From Candidozyma auris (taxonomy: Eukaryota > Ascomycota > Pichiomycetes > Serinales > Metschnikowiaceae): DNA of 64,000 nucleotides. Both the position numbers and the translations under genes were made by a program. Below the pieces are notes generated by a model. It was not told where the DNA came from. It worked only from the letters and a program-made list of their open reading frames with translations, and made no database searches. The stretch covers positions 62,001 to 126,000 of the forward strand of contig NC_072812.1 of the NCBI RefSeq assembly GCF_003013715.1, written 5' to 3'. Position 1 is the first letter of the stretch; each line of letters opens with the position of its first letter. This document shows, piece by piece, positions 41,757-50,712 of the stretch.

Positions 41757-43343
41757 TCATTTGCTTAAAAATTCCTTCACGGGGGGGCCGATGTGGTCCA
41801 AACTTAACAAGAACGTGTCATGACCGTAATTGCTGATATCGTTGCCCAACTCGAAGTAGGTGACATTATCTTGCGGTCCGTCAAATGATTTGAGCACGTC
41901 AGCAATCTCTCTTTGCTGCCACACGGGAAACAATATATCCGACTCGACACCTATGACCAAAAATTGCTTGTGGGCTATTCTCTCAAAGCCCTTTTTTAAA
42001 TCCTCGAGAGCTTCCTGGGGTGTGGTTGTTGCCTTGTTGATCTTCTCCTGGTATGGCTCCTCGGGAACACTTTCATAAGGCATGTCGATGCTTTTGTCTG
42101 AGAATCTTCTTTCGGCTTCGCTCCTGTTTTTCTTGGCTTTCACAAAGCTGTTGTAACCAAGGTCAAACATATCCATGGCCTTCAGCACGTATAAAAGTGA
42201 GTTGGCGTCATATTCAAGGCAGAACTTTTCACCTTGGTGGTCCAAATATGTCTCCACCAAGAAGTCAGCACAAAATGCTGGTGGCTTGGTAGAATCAGCT
42301 CTGTTCCGTCCAAAACGAGATTCCCATTCAGGACCAGAGCGGTATGTGACTGTTGCAATTTCTCGAGCAAGTTTCATGCCAATGTGTGGAGGAACACCGT
42401 CGTAATAGAAGCCTCGCTTCCAGTTGGGATCGCTCATCAACACCTGTCTTTGACAGTGCCTCAATGCGATGGAGTATGGATGAGATCTGGCACACCCAGA
42501 AATGCTGACAACCTTGTCAACTTCGTTAGGAAATTCTCTGGCATAAGCCAACGATTGCATGCCTCCCATAGACGCGCCTACTGAAGCATGAATTTTCTTC
42601 ACACCGAATTCACGATGAACTAGCTCCCTTTGTGCCCTCACCATGTCGTTAACTGTGATAATGGGAAACCGCGTGGCATAGTAATCATTATTGGCAGGGT
42701 CTCGAGAGGATGGTCCGGTAGATCCGTAGCAGCCTCCCAATACATTTGTGCAAACGACAAAGTACTTGTCCGTGTCGATGTACTTTCCTGGGCCAATGAA
42801 GTTCTCCCACCAGCCCGGTTTAGTGTTCTTCGGTTGTGATCTCGCGTGAGAGGATGCGGATAGCCCAGTATGAATGATGATCAAATTGTCCTTTTGCGGC
42901 GATAGTTCACCCCAAGTTTCGTATGCGATTTCGTATTCTGGCAAATAACCTCCGTTATCCAAAAAGATGGGTTCGGTGCTTTTGAAAACCTCAAAACCTG
43001 TTGATACAAATGAATACGAAGGCTCTGGCCCGCTTTCTAGGGAGGTCAGATCTGAGGAGCAAGCGGATGTTGTTTTCGAATTCAACTGCTGAGTCTTTTT
43101 TTCCAAAGCGTCTAGACAGGGGAATTTGAGTTGTGGATTTGAGGATTTTGTGGTTGCTCCTGAGGGCTTGCTGAGTACATGCTGAGTGGAAAACTGGCAA
43201 ACTGTAGCCCTCGAGAACTTTGTATATAAACGTTTGATTGGCCCCGTTTGAAGGGTTTTTAAGGGTGTGAACGTCCGCATGATTGAAATGCCTTTGACTT
43301 GAGAGCACAATTGTGGTTTTCTACTCCTCCAAGCAATGTTCAC
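41757..43343 (-). CDS. Mitochondrial serine O-acetyltransferase, CysA/Cys2 type (MetX alpha/beta-hydrolase family)
   Basis: Probably makes O-acetylserine for the O-acetylserine branch of cysteine synthesis. It belongs to the homoserine O-acetyltransferase (MetX/Met2) alpha/beta-hydrolase family. It carries the marks of the Aspergillus CysA / S. pombe Cys2 branch: GLSASSHARS in the oxyanion region and NVLGGCYGSTGPSSRDP. The nucleophile Ser lies in GASMGGMQ, with the acid in GVESDILFP and the His in GHDTFLL. The 528-residue protein starts with about 60 residues rich in Arg/Lys/Ser/Thr, a likely mitochondrial presequence, which Met2 lacks. A homoserine acetyltransferase activity cannot be excluded. 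CACGTG and TGTGGC lie upstream, as in sulfur genes. Confidence 0.82.
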   Translation of the reverse strand: MNIAWRSRKPQLCSQVKGISIMRTFTPLKTLQTGPIKRLYTKFSRATVCQFSTQHVLSKPSGATTKSSNPQLKFPCLDALEKKTQQLNSKTTSACSSDLTSLESGPEPSYSFVSTGFEVFKSTEPIFLDNGGYLPEYEIAYETWGELSPQKDNLIIIHTGLSASSHARSQPKNTKPGWWENFIGPGKYIDTDKYFVVCTNVLGGCYGSTGPSSRDPANNDYYATRFPIITVNDMVRAQRELVHREFGVKKIHASVGASMGGMQSLAYAREFPNEVDKVVSISGCARSHPYSIALRHCQRQVLMSDPNWKRGFYYDGVPPHIGMKLAREIATVTYRSGPEWESRFGRNRADSTKPPAFCADFLVETYLDHQGEKFCLEYDANSLLYVLKAMDMFDLGYNSFVKAKKNRSEAERRFSDKSIDMPYESVPEEPYQEKINKATTTPQEALEDLKKGFERIAHKQFLVIGVESDILFPVWQQREIADVLKSFDGPQDNVTYFELGNDISNYGHDTFLLSLDHIGPPVKEFLSK

Positions 43344-43399
43344 CCGTCAGTTTGTAAGCTGCATCAAGAGACTATTGACTCGCTAATTCTGAGCTTGTG

Positions 43400-43504
43400 T
43401 CACGTGAGATGAGGTCTAGTTTATATGCATACTCAACCTCCACGTTTTACCCTGAGTCCACCAAGTGGCTGTCATTCAACTTTGATTGTATGATTCTCGC
43501 CACA
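43400..43504 (-). promoter_or_regulatory. Putative Cbf1 and Met31/32 sites upstream of the CysA-like gene
   Basis: TCACGTGA at 43400-43407, 57 bp before the ATG, and GCCACA at 43499-43504 (TGTGGC on the coding strand). The same pair of elements precedes MUP1 and both JLP1-like genes. Confidence 0.55.
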
Positions 43505-44165
43505 TCAATCTATTGATTGTTTCCGGCTCAACTATAGTACCTCATTGACTGCTCGGGATGCTCCTAGATGCAGCATTAACGAAATTATACGTCTTCTTCT
43601 TATCGGACTGTATGTAAATAAGTATCGTCTTCCACTGCATCAGAATCAATGCGGGCCAACATCGGAGGAGAAGCCTCGATTCAATTTACAAATATGCCTT
43701 CTCCAGTACGACTTTTTCTAACACTTTATTGATTCAATCCAATACTTGATGAGTTCTAGCTTGGGAACGATGTCACTTAATCAAAAATTACTCTTGTTTC
43801 TTATTCTAACTCTATCACGGACGGTGACCTCACATCTAAGCCCAGCAATTGAGCTCAATGGACCTATATTCGCTATAGTACTTGAACGCACGTACTACAC
43901 GCAATGAAGTGGTACGAAGGAAGCTTTATACCAAAAATTCTGGGGAATGATAGTCAACCTTGTAGGAAAAATACGCATCCTGAACCAAGTTTATGATAGA
44001 AGCAGAGCAGGTTTAAAATTAGATCAAAATTTTGATTGTTTATCAGTATTGTGATAGAATTACCAATACAACTGGCTGCGAAAACCATGATTTTGTGGGA
44101 CAGACCAGGCTACTTGTTAGATTTGAGGAGTGTTATATTGGGCTTGGAGATTTGAAAATATCCAA

Positions 44166-44184
44166 TTTTTTTTTTTTTTTTTTT
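44166..44184 (+). repeat. Poly(dT) run of 19
   Basis: Uninterrupted T19 in the intergenic region before the SCS3-like gene, about 80 bp right of a TGGCTGCGAAAA copy. Confidence 0.9.
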
Positions 44185-44625
44185 CCTCTCAATGAGCAGG
44201 CCACGTTACTATCGTGGAATGATTTTGCCAAACTCCACGTTGAGGGTGTATGTAATGTTGTGTTAGTAATTAGGTAATGCACATGCAAACGAATCTGGCG
44301 TTGGCTATCAACTCCCTAGATTGACAATGTGACCATACTTGTCTAGTAACAAATTTGAGTGTAGTTTAAGGTGAAACCCTTGTCATGTCTTGAACTTAAT
44401 TGAGATAAATGGCGTTGAAATGCCCCTCGGGTGGCAAATTGATCCCCAGCCAAATTTTGTAGAAATTTATGAATGATAGACTTTCACAATGAACTTCTCA
44501 ATCCACTCTTTATTATTCTAATTTCTGTATGATCAGTACGATCTGCCAGCTTCACAGCTTCTGTATATCAAGTAATACTGTACTAATTTCGCATTACTTC
44601 GGCGCTGCCGGAGTACTCTACATAC

Positions 44626-45408
44626 ATGTATCTATATCTCCCGACGGGCTTATCTCATTTGTCCGCATGGAGGTTGACTCAATTGTCAGCGGCCATTTAT
44701 CCATGGACGTTTGTCCTGTCATGGTTGCTTTACTTCTTTCTTCATCGCTTCAAGCAGTATATTGCTAACAACCTCGTTCTCAGCTTCCTCAACGATGTGT
44801 TCGTTCAGCGCCTAGGTTACCCACTCTTCACAATTGCATACTTGAGTCATGCCGTCTATTGTGTTGGGGATGTGGATAATCCCCGTGGTTGCCTTGTCCT
44901 GTTGGCGTTCAAGTTTTGCATCATAACGCTAGCAGGGGTGATTTTCCATGGCAGTTTTATAAGTTTTCTGCTTGTCGAGTTAGTCAACAAGGCCACAGGG
45001 GGACATTGTGAGGGCCCACCTGAACACGTTTCGATGAACCAGTGCTTAGCCAACGCCAATCAAGTCTGGGTTGATGGCTTTGATATCTCGAGCCATTACT
45101 ACTTCTTACTGAGCCTGCTGGTGATGCTTTTAAACAATGCATTTTTATACTACACGCGTCCTTCCGACATCGAGGAGCAGCATGAGACACCACCTGATGT
45201 AATCCAAAAGGCGAGGAAAGCTGTGGCCTATCTAAGTGGGTTTCTCCTTGTCATTTGGTACTTTGAGTTCGTCATCACTAGCATATTCTTTCACACAATC
45301 GTCGAGAAGTTTTTTGGGCTAATAGGCGTCCCTATGGCATTGGCCACTATACACATTAGTGATAAAGTGTTCAAGCTTGATACCGAAGCAGAAGAAGTTG
45401 AAACGTGA
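44626..45408 (+). CDS. FIT-family ER membrane protein (Scs3/Yft2-like)
   Basis: ER protein of the fat-storage-inducing transmembrane family, a lipid diphosphatase-like group needed for normal ER and lipid-droplet form. The 260-residue protein has about six hydrophobic helices. It shows the two conserved histidine positions: one in the WVDGFDISSHYYFLL loop-helix and the other in FVITSIFFHTIVEKFFG. Between helices lies a luminal loop with GGHCEGPPEHVSMNQCL. Yeast has two paralogues (Scs3, about 380 residues; Yft2, about 274). Size fits Yft2, but I cannot assign one. The ATG at 44626 is the first usable in-frame start. Confidence 0.85.
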   Translation: MYLYLPTGLSHLSAWRLTQLSAAIYPWTFVLSWLLYFFLHRFKQYIANNLVLSFLNDVFVQRLGYPLFTIAYLSHAVYCVGDVDNPRGCLVLLAFKFCIITLAGVIFHGSFISFLLVELVNKATGGHCEGPPEHVSMNQCLANANQVWVDGFDISSHYYFLLSLLVMLLNNAFLYYTRPSDIEEQHETPPDVIQKARKAVAYLSGFLLVIWYFEFVITSIFFHTIVEKFFGLIGVPMALATIHISDKVFKLDTEAEEVET

Positions 45409-45522
45409 TCAGATAGTCATACACTGTTTACATCGCTAGCAGATGTATTTGGTGCGATGAGACACTCTAAAACCCTATTTTTTAACTCCAAGTACCCTTT
45501 TACTTATTTTGATTATATCATT

Positions 45523-46566
45523 CTAGTCAAAGACTGATGAATCAAACTTGACAATCATCGCAGTGACGTTGTCGGTTGTCGCCTTATCGATGGCTAGTTG
45601 ACAAAGCCTCTTTGCTGCTCTAGCTGGGTCAATGGGTTCGTTGTTTTGTTGTTGTTGCTTAAATATGTCTTTAACGAACTTGCAGGCGTATGTATCGCTT
45701 ATGACATCCCAAACGCCGTCACAGGCCAATATTAGAAACTCATCCTCTTCTGTGATTTCTGTGGAGGTAGTGAACGGTTTTCCTGTAACGAGATTTTTTA
45801 TGTACGAATCTCCCAACGATCTCGTGATTGCAAGAACGCCATTGACTCTATTTTTGACAATTAGTCCTCCTCTTTCTCGCACTCGCTTAATTTCACTTGG
45901 GTCCGATGCTTTATGGTCATATGTTAGTCTGTATGCTTTCCCAGATCGACAAATCACGATTCGCAGATCACCAACGTTCGATGTGTATAACATTCTTTTA
46001 TGCTGAGGCCCTGGCACGAAATCGAATTTCTTGCCTGATTTAGTTGGCTTCAGCTTTGCCGGCTCAGTCTGGTCTTCGGTAGTTTCCCAGCGTAAGATCG
46101 CAACCGCAGCAGTGGATCCAGAAGACCCGCTCCCTTCTTCCTCAATGAGCTCGTCTGCTTTCACGAAAACATTATGAAACACCTCCTTTACGTCACATAG
46201 ATCTGATGGGGAGGCGCCCAGGCCGCAGTTTGCCAGCGCCTCTTTAGCTAGCAACTCTTGTTCAATCAATGTATGCAAGTTATTTCCACACCATCGAGCA
46301 GTGCTTTTCCCGGCGTGTCCATCGAATATGGCGAAGTATCCCCAGTCGAGCTTTTCGGCGAAGTTGGCGACATAGGTGTGCACATCCTCCATCTTGGCTC
46401 TGTAGGCAGAGTTCTTATTTTCTGCCACTCCAACTTTGAAGGAAAGCCCATTGAACGGGTCTTGTGTGTCAGCAGACGGTGGCACATTATTTTGTGGAGT
46501 CAGGTTCAGAAGGCTGGCGGTGCTTGATGGCTGATCTGCCTGGGTGCTACCATGAGGCAGGGCCAT
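45523..46566 (-). CDS. PTC1: PP2C protein phosphatase Ptc1
   Basis: Mg/Mn-dependent Ser/Thr phosphatase that downregulates the Hog1 pathway and affects organelle inheritance. The 347-residue protein has an N-terminal Ser/Thr/Pro-rich extension of about 40 residues, then the PP2C core. Motifs are VGVAENKNSAYRAKMEDVHTYV, the metal-binding FAIFDGHAG, the GSTAAVAILRW strand and NVGDLRIV. Also present are LTYDHKASDPSEIKRV, GVLAITRSLGD, ILACDGVWDV and the last TTDNVTAMIV aspartate. These match yeast Ptc1 almost block by block. Two loop insertions (after ALANCGL, and the DQTEPAKLKPTKSGKKFD segment) make it longer than S. cerevisiae Ptc1 (281). Confidence 0.93.
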   Translation of the reverse strand: MALPHGSTQADQPSSTASLLNLTPQNNVPPSADTQDPFNGLSFKVGVAENKNSAYRAKMEDVHTYVANFAEKLDWGYFAIFDGHAGKSTARWCGNNLHTLIEQELLAKEALANCGLGASPSDLCDVKEVFHNVFVKADELIEEEGSGSSGSTAAVAILRWETTEDQTEPAKLKPTKSGKKFDFVPGPQHKRMLYTSNVGDLRIVICRSGKAYRLTYDHKASDPSEIKRVRERGGLIVKNRVNGVLAITRSLGDSYIKNLVTGKPFTTSTEITEEDEFLILACDGVWDVISDTYACKFVKDIFKQQQQNNEPIDPARAAKRLCQLAIDKATTDNVTAMIVKFDSSVFD

Positions 46567-47373
46567 TTTACTTTATGACAACTTGCACTTATTTGATAAA
46601 GACGAGTTAAAAGCAAGAACACACTGGGAGAATTAGGATTTTTTGTGTGAATCAATCTTCTTCAAAACCCTTACTTGAAGCGTTGTCTGAAAAACGGAGA
46701 CAAAAAGGGAAGTTGTGCGTGGAGGTACAGGTTCGTTTCATAGTACCCTTTACCTTCTAATGGAGGGGATTGTTCTGGCAAGTATTGACAGTGCCTAAAG
46801 AAGTAGTGCTGGCGAGATTATTTGCGCATTATTGTTGAGCAACCATTTGATAAAGAAATGAATAAAATTACTGACTCCGTTGTAAAAATACTCAATCTGT
46901 AGCGTCATTATTGTCAAAACATCAACTGGATTCAAAGGGCTTCTACCTCGCGACCTACTGCCTAATTCTGCAAACTGAGTTATCCTCGGTGAGCCCAATG
47001 CACAAAGCGTCGAAGCCTAAATTTAGAGCGAGCGAGAAACAAAAGAAATTACACTGGTTAGTGACGTGAGAGAAATACATTGATTTCATATCTAATCAGA
47101 CTGGTACATGTTCCTAAGAAATTATATATACATAGATGTATTTTATTCTGCATTTTCTCTCCTTGCGACCCTTGACAGAATTGTGCGTTACTTTCTGCAA
47201 CTTCTCGCCAGGTTTACAACTGTCCGCTAAAAATACAACAACCGCAAAAAATAATGATTTGAGTGGATTTTGTCGGATTTTGCTCAAAGACCATATTTTT
47301 CAAAAAGATAGGTGGCCTACACGAATTGAACGAACCGAAAGTGTCTATGATCGTATATAAGTCTTCAATTTGA
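46567..47373. other. Intergenic region PTC1 promoter / P-type ATPase 3' end
   Basis: 807 bp; no gene seen. Both neighbours are on the minus strand. AT-rich, with no convincing motif. Confidence 0.5.
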
Positions 47374-50300
47374 TTACCAGGCAATTTTGGCCAAGGGACC
47401 ATTTGGATGTCTTCTGTTGCACCACTTCCTCAACTCGTCGTAGACCAACACAACTGCACCAAATCCAAGGGAGATAAAGTAGTACTCTACTGGCACCTGC
47501 GCAGTTGCCAAGGAGGTGTTAATTGCAGGGATGTAGTTGACAATGAACGTTACCGCAAATGCGAATGGGATCACCACAAAGATGTACTTGTTCTTCAATG
47601 GGGAGTGTTGGAAAACGCTGAGATATCTGGTCCTCATGGCAAGCAAATTGAAGAATTGCATAATGACCAAATTGACGAAGTAAATCGAAGACGACATGTT
47701 GATGATTTTGTCAACACCAGGTAAGTCTTCGTACGTTCCATAACTCAAGGAAAAGTCGGTGAACTTGTACCCGTGCCTCTTCAAATTGATAAAACCAACC
47801 AAGAAAGAAGTAAAGCAGTAGTATGTTCCAATGGTGAAGTAGGAATGCAAGAACAACTTCCAGTCGACCAACTTCTCTTGCGTGATGCTTCGGGGTTTCT
47901 TTAGCAACAAGTTTCTCTCGCTTTTTTCATAAGCCAAGATGATTGCTCCAGCACAGTCAGTGATACAACAAATAATTATCATCAAGAATGACAGCAACAT
48001 CTGTGGCATACCGAAGATCACATTCATCAACACGGGCCAAAGTTCAGCGTAAGTACCGGCAGGAAGCAAGTAGCCAATGGTTTTTCTCAAATTCTCAAAT
48101 ACCAAACGTCCATACTCGAGTGCATCAATAATAGAATTGAAAAGTTCATCCTCAGCTCCTGTATTGTTCATCAAAATTATGTCAGATGCCTCTTTGGCAA
48201 TGTCTGACGCATCAATAAGGGAAATACCGATGTCAGCTTGCTTCAAAGAAGGAGAATCGTTGATACCATCACCTGTCATACCGATAATGTGCTTATGCTT
48301 TTGAAATTGCTTGATGATTAAAAGCTTCTGCTCGGGCGTAGTTCTTGTGAAGACTAGCTCTTCATACCGAATCACTCTCGCCCATTCTTCATCGGTGAGA
48401 GTATTTAAATCACTTCCAGTAATGCTAACGGCTCTCTCAATAGGGCTCGTATCCTCAGAACCGTATTCCTTTACTGCTCCAGCCACAACATCTTGGTACT
48501 CATCAATGTTGCCAGTGACAATACCGACTTGCTTAGCAATAGATACACCAGTAAGCTCAAAATCGCCTGTTATCATCACAATTTTGACCCCCGCATCTCT
48601 CAACCGTCTGATGACAACGTCAATATCCTTTCTTGGTGGATCCTCAATGCCGAGTAAGCCAACTAAGGTCAAGTCAGAGGAAATCTCACTCCTCAATTGG
48701 TCAGTTGCTTTAAACCTATCATTGAAGTCGATTGTGGATGGCTGCACCATTTTGGAAGCCACCATGATGACTCTCTTACCTTCTCTAGACCACTGATCCT
48801 GGATCTTTTTTATGGATGCGAGTGCTTCACTATCGAGATTCTTCACAGAGACGTCATTAGACTCTTTGTGAAGATACGAAGAACAATTTTTTAAAAGGAT
48901 ATCTGGAGCACCTTTTACTGTCAATAACGAATAGCTCTCCTCCTCTCCATAGGGTAATGTTATACCAATTTGGGACCAGGATTTCTCGGAAAGCTGGTAC
49001 GACGAGTTTGCGTCTAGAAGGTTTGCCATGTACTTGTCCTTAGAATTAAAAGCTATCTTGAATCTTGAGCTCCATTTTTGTTCAAGCTCCCATTTTGGCA
49101 CAATAGCATCGGCATATGCGAATACGGCCTTATCAGTAGCATTTCCGTTCAAAGAACCGCTTTTGGAAACAGTGGTATCATTGCAGAGGCTGCAAATTGT
49201 GAGGAAGTGAGTTGTTAACTCGTCATGTGTCTCATTATCGGCCTCTTCAGATGCTGTATTGTAGACTGGAGTATTTTGCAAGCCCTTGCAGATGTCAGTG
49301 ACCATCATATTGTTTTTCGTTAAAGTCCCTGTTTTATCGAAGCATAACACGCTAACAGACCCCAAAGTTTCGACAGTAGATAAAGTTTTGCACAAGATTT
49401 TGCTCTTTCTCATCTGATTAGCGGTGATGATCAAACATGTAGTCAAAGCAATGGGCAAACCCTCCGGAATAAAAGCCACAGCAACAGAAACGATGTCGAC
49501 AATTAAACCCGAGACACTCAACCATCCCTTATGATCCTTGTTAAGCCAAGCACACCAAAGGATGACAATGAGGATAACAAGCGTAATGATAATCGAACTT
49601 GTCATCATAACAAAACGAATAATCTCCCACTGCATTGGAGTCAAACCCTTCTTAGGTTTAGAAGTCAATTTGGCAATAGTGCCAAAAATAGTGTTATCAC
49701 CAGTTGCAACAACAATACCTCTACCGGCACCACTCACAACAAAGGTACCCTGCATTGCAATGCAGTTACTCTCAAGATAGTTCGAACGCGGTGGATCTGA
49801 GTTTGCGGTAGCAGGAGTAGCCAAAGATTCACCAGTCAAGATTGAGCGGTCAAAAGCCAAGTCAGCTGAAGCTTCGATAATCCTGACATCAGCAGGAACC
49901 TTGACACCGGCACCGAATTTGATGATATCTCCTGGAACAAGAAGCTTCGAGTCAACCTGCTCAATGTTACCTTCACGAACAACCAAAGTCTCCACCGGAA
50001 TCATATTGTGAATTGAATCCATGACCCTCGAACTGGAGAAATCCTGGAAAAAGTTGAACAATGCCTGGGCCAAGAATACAAAAAGCAAGATGATACCAAG
50101 AATCAAGTTTGAAACTGCTGGATCTGGATTTCCCAAAGGTTTCCAGCAGATGATACATAAGATACCGCCAGTCATTAAAAGTATACCGAAACCACCGAAG
50201 AAGTACATGAAAATCTTCTTGAGCAAGCGACTGGGAGGTTTTGACTGAACATTGTAACCAAACTCCTTGACTCTGGCAGCCAGCTGGGCAATGCTTAAGC

Positions 50301-50712
50301 CATAAGTTGAATCGGTGTCGAAGTCAACGAACAACTTCTCAGGATCATCAGAGTGGAAAGTGACTCCAGCAAATTTGCTTGCAGTGGGATCAAGCTCGAC
50401 TTTGGCTTCCGACGTATTGTCAACCTCGTGGGAGATAGTCTTAAAGATGGTGGGAAGGACCACATCGGGTTGCACTCGTTCTCTAATGGTGAACAAGTCA
50501 TCGTCTCCTCCTTTGCCGAGGCTGTGAAAAGACAAGCGTCTCTTCGCTCTGGCAGGAACAGAGATGCCATAATGTCTCTCACTCTCGGCGAACCTGATTC
50601 TGTCGTCTTCAGGTTTGTCCTTCGAAAAGCTTGTGTCAGAATCGTCGTCCTTGACGACGGACGACTCCAAAGACACGGTACTAGACATGTGGTTGAGCTT
50701 CTTGTCACTCAT
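47374..50712 (-). CDS. P-type cation ATPase close to type IIC Na,K-ATPases (ACU-type candidate)
   Basis: Membrane ion pump of 1112 residues. It has the actuator-domain LTGES, the phosphorylation site DKTGTLT with Asp459, a nucleotide-binding KGAPD, MITGDFELT, and the hinge TGDGINDSPSLKQADIG. TM4 reads VAFIPEGLPIAL, so the ion-binding PEGL is present as in type II pumps. The whole TM4-to-phosphorylation segment (ANQMRKSK...VETLGSVSVLCFDKTGTLT) follows Na,K-ATPase alpha rather than ENA, PMR1 or PMC1. Fungal pumps nearest to type IIC are the ACU ATPases, which take up K+ or Na+ with high affinity (Ustilago, Pichia sorbitophila). I infer that class, but transported ion and direction are unproven. 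The start is ATG 50712; upstream only a TTG is in frame. Confidence 0.82.
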   Translation of the reverse strand: MSDKKLNHMSSTVSLESSVVKDDDSDTSFSKDKPEDDRIRFAESERHYGISVPARAKRRLSFHSLGKGGDDDLFTIRERVQPDVVLPTIFKTISHEVDNTSEAKVELDPTASKFAGVTFHSDDPEKLFVDFDTDSTYGLSIAQLAARVKEFGYNVQSKPPSRLLKKIFMYFFGGFGILLMTGGILCIICWKPLGNPDPAVSNLILGIILLFVFLAQALFNFFQDFSSSRVMDSIHNMIPVETLVVREGNIEQVDSKLLVPGDIIKFGAGVKVPADVRIIEASADLAFDRSILTGESLATPATANSDPPRSNYLESNCIAMQGTFVVSGAGRGIVVATGDNTIFGTIAKLTSKPKKGLTPMQWEIIRFVMMTSSIIITLVILIVILWCAWLNKDHKGWLSVSGLIVDIVSVAVAFIPEGLPIALTTCLIITANQMRKSKILCKTLSTVETLGSVSVLCFDKTGTLTKNNMMVTDICKGLQNTPVYNTASEEADNETHDELTTHFLTICSLCNDTTVSKSGSLNGNATDKAVFAYADAIVPKWELEQKWSSRFKIAFNSKDKYMANLLDANSSYQLSEKSWSQIGITLPYGEEESYSLLTVKGAPDILLKNCSSYLHKESNDVSVKNLDSEALASIKKIQDQWSREGKRVIMVASKMVQPSTIDFNDRFKATDQLRSEISSDLTLVGLLGIEDPPRKDIDVVIRRLRDAGVKIVMITGDFELTGVSIAKQVGIVTGNIDEYQDVVAGAVKEYGSEDTSPIERAVSITGSDLNTLTDEEWARVIRYEELVFTRTTPEQKLLIIKQFQKHKHIIGMTGDGINDSPSLKQADIGISLIDASDIAKEASDIILMNNTGAEDELFNSIIDALEYGRLVFENLRKTIGYLLPAGTYAELWPVLMNVIFGMPQMLLSFLMIIICCITDCAGAIILAYEKSERNLLLKKPRSITQEKLVDWKLFLHSYFTIGTYYCFTSFLVGFINLKRHGYKFTDFSLSYGTYEDLPGVDKIINMSSSIYFVNLVIMQFFNLLAMRTRYLSVFQHSPLKNKYIFVVIPFAFAVTFIVNYIPAINTSLATAQVPVEYYFISLGFGAVVLVYDELRKWCNRRHPNGPLAKIAW

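Larger units (their letters stand above)
43344..44625. other. Divergent intergenic region CysA-like / SCS3-like gene
   Basis: No gene seen in 1.3 kb. TGGCTGCGAAAA is at 44073-44084 and a run of 19 T at 44166-44184. Sulfur-type sites near the CysA-like start are listed separately. Confidence 0.6.

Noticed and set aside
43344..44625. Possible extra exon with ACTAAC-like sequence near 44263 on the minus strand
   Set aside because: No GTATGT donor within a plausible distance and no coding frame to join.
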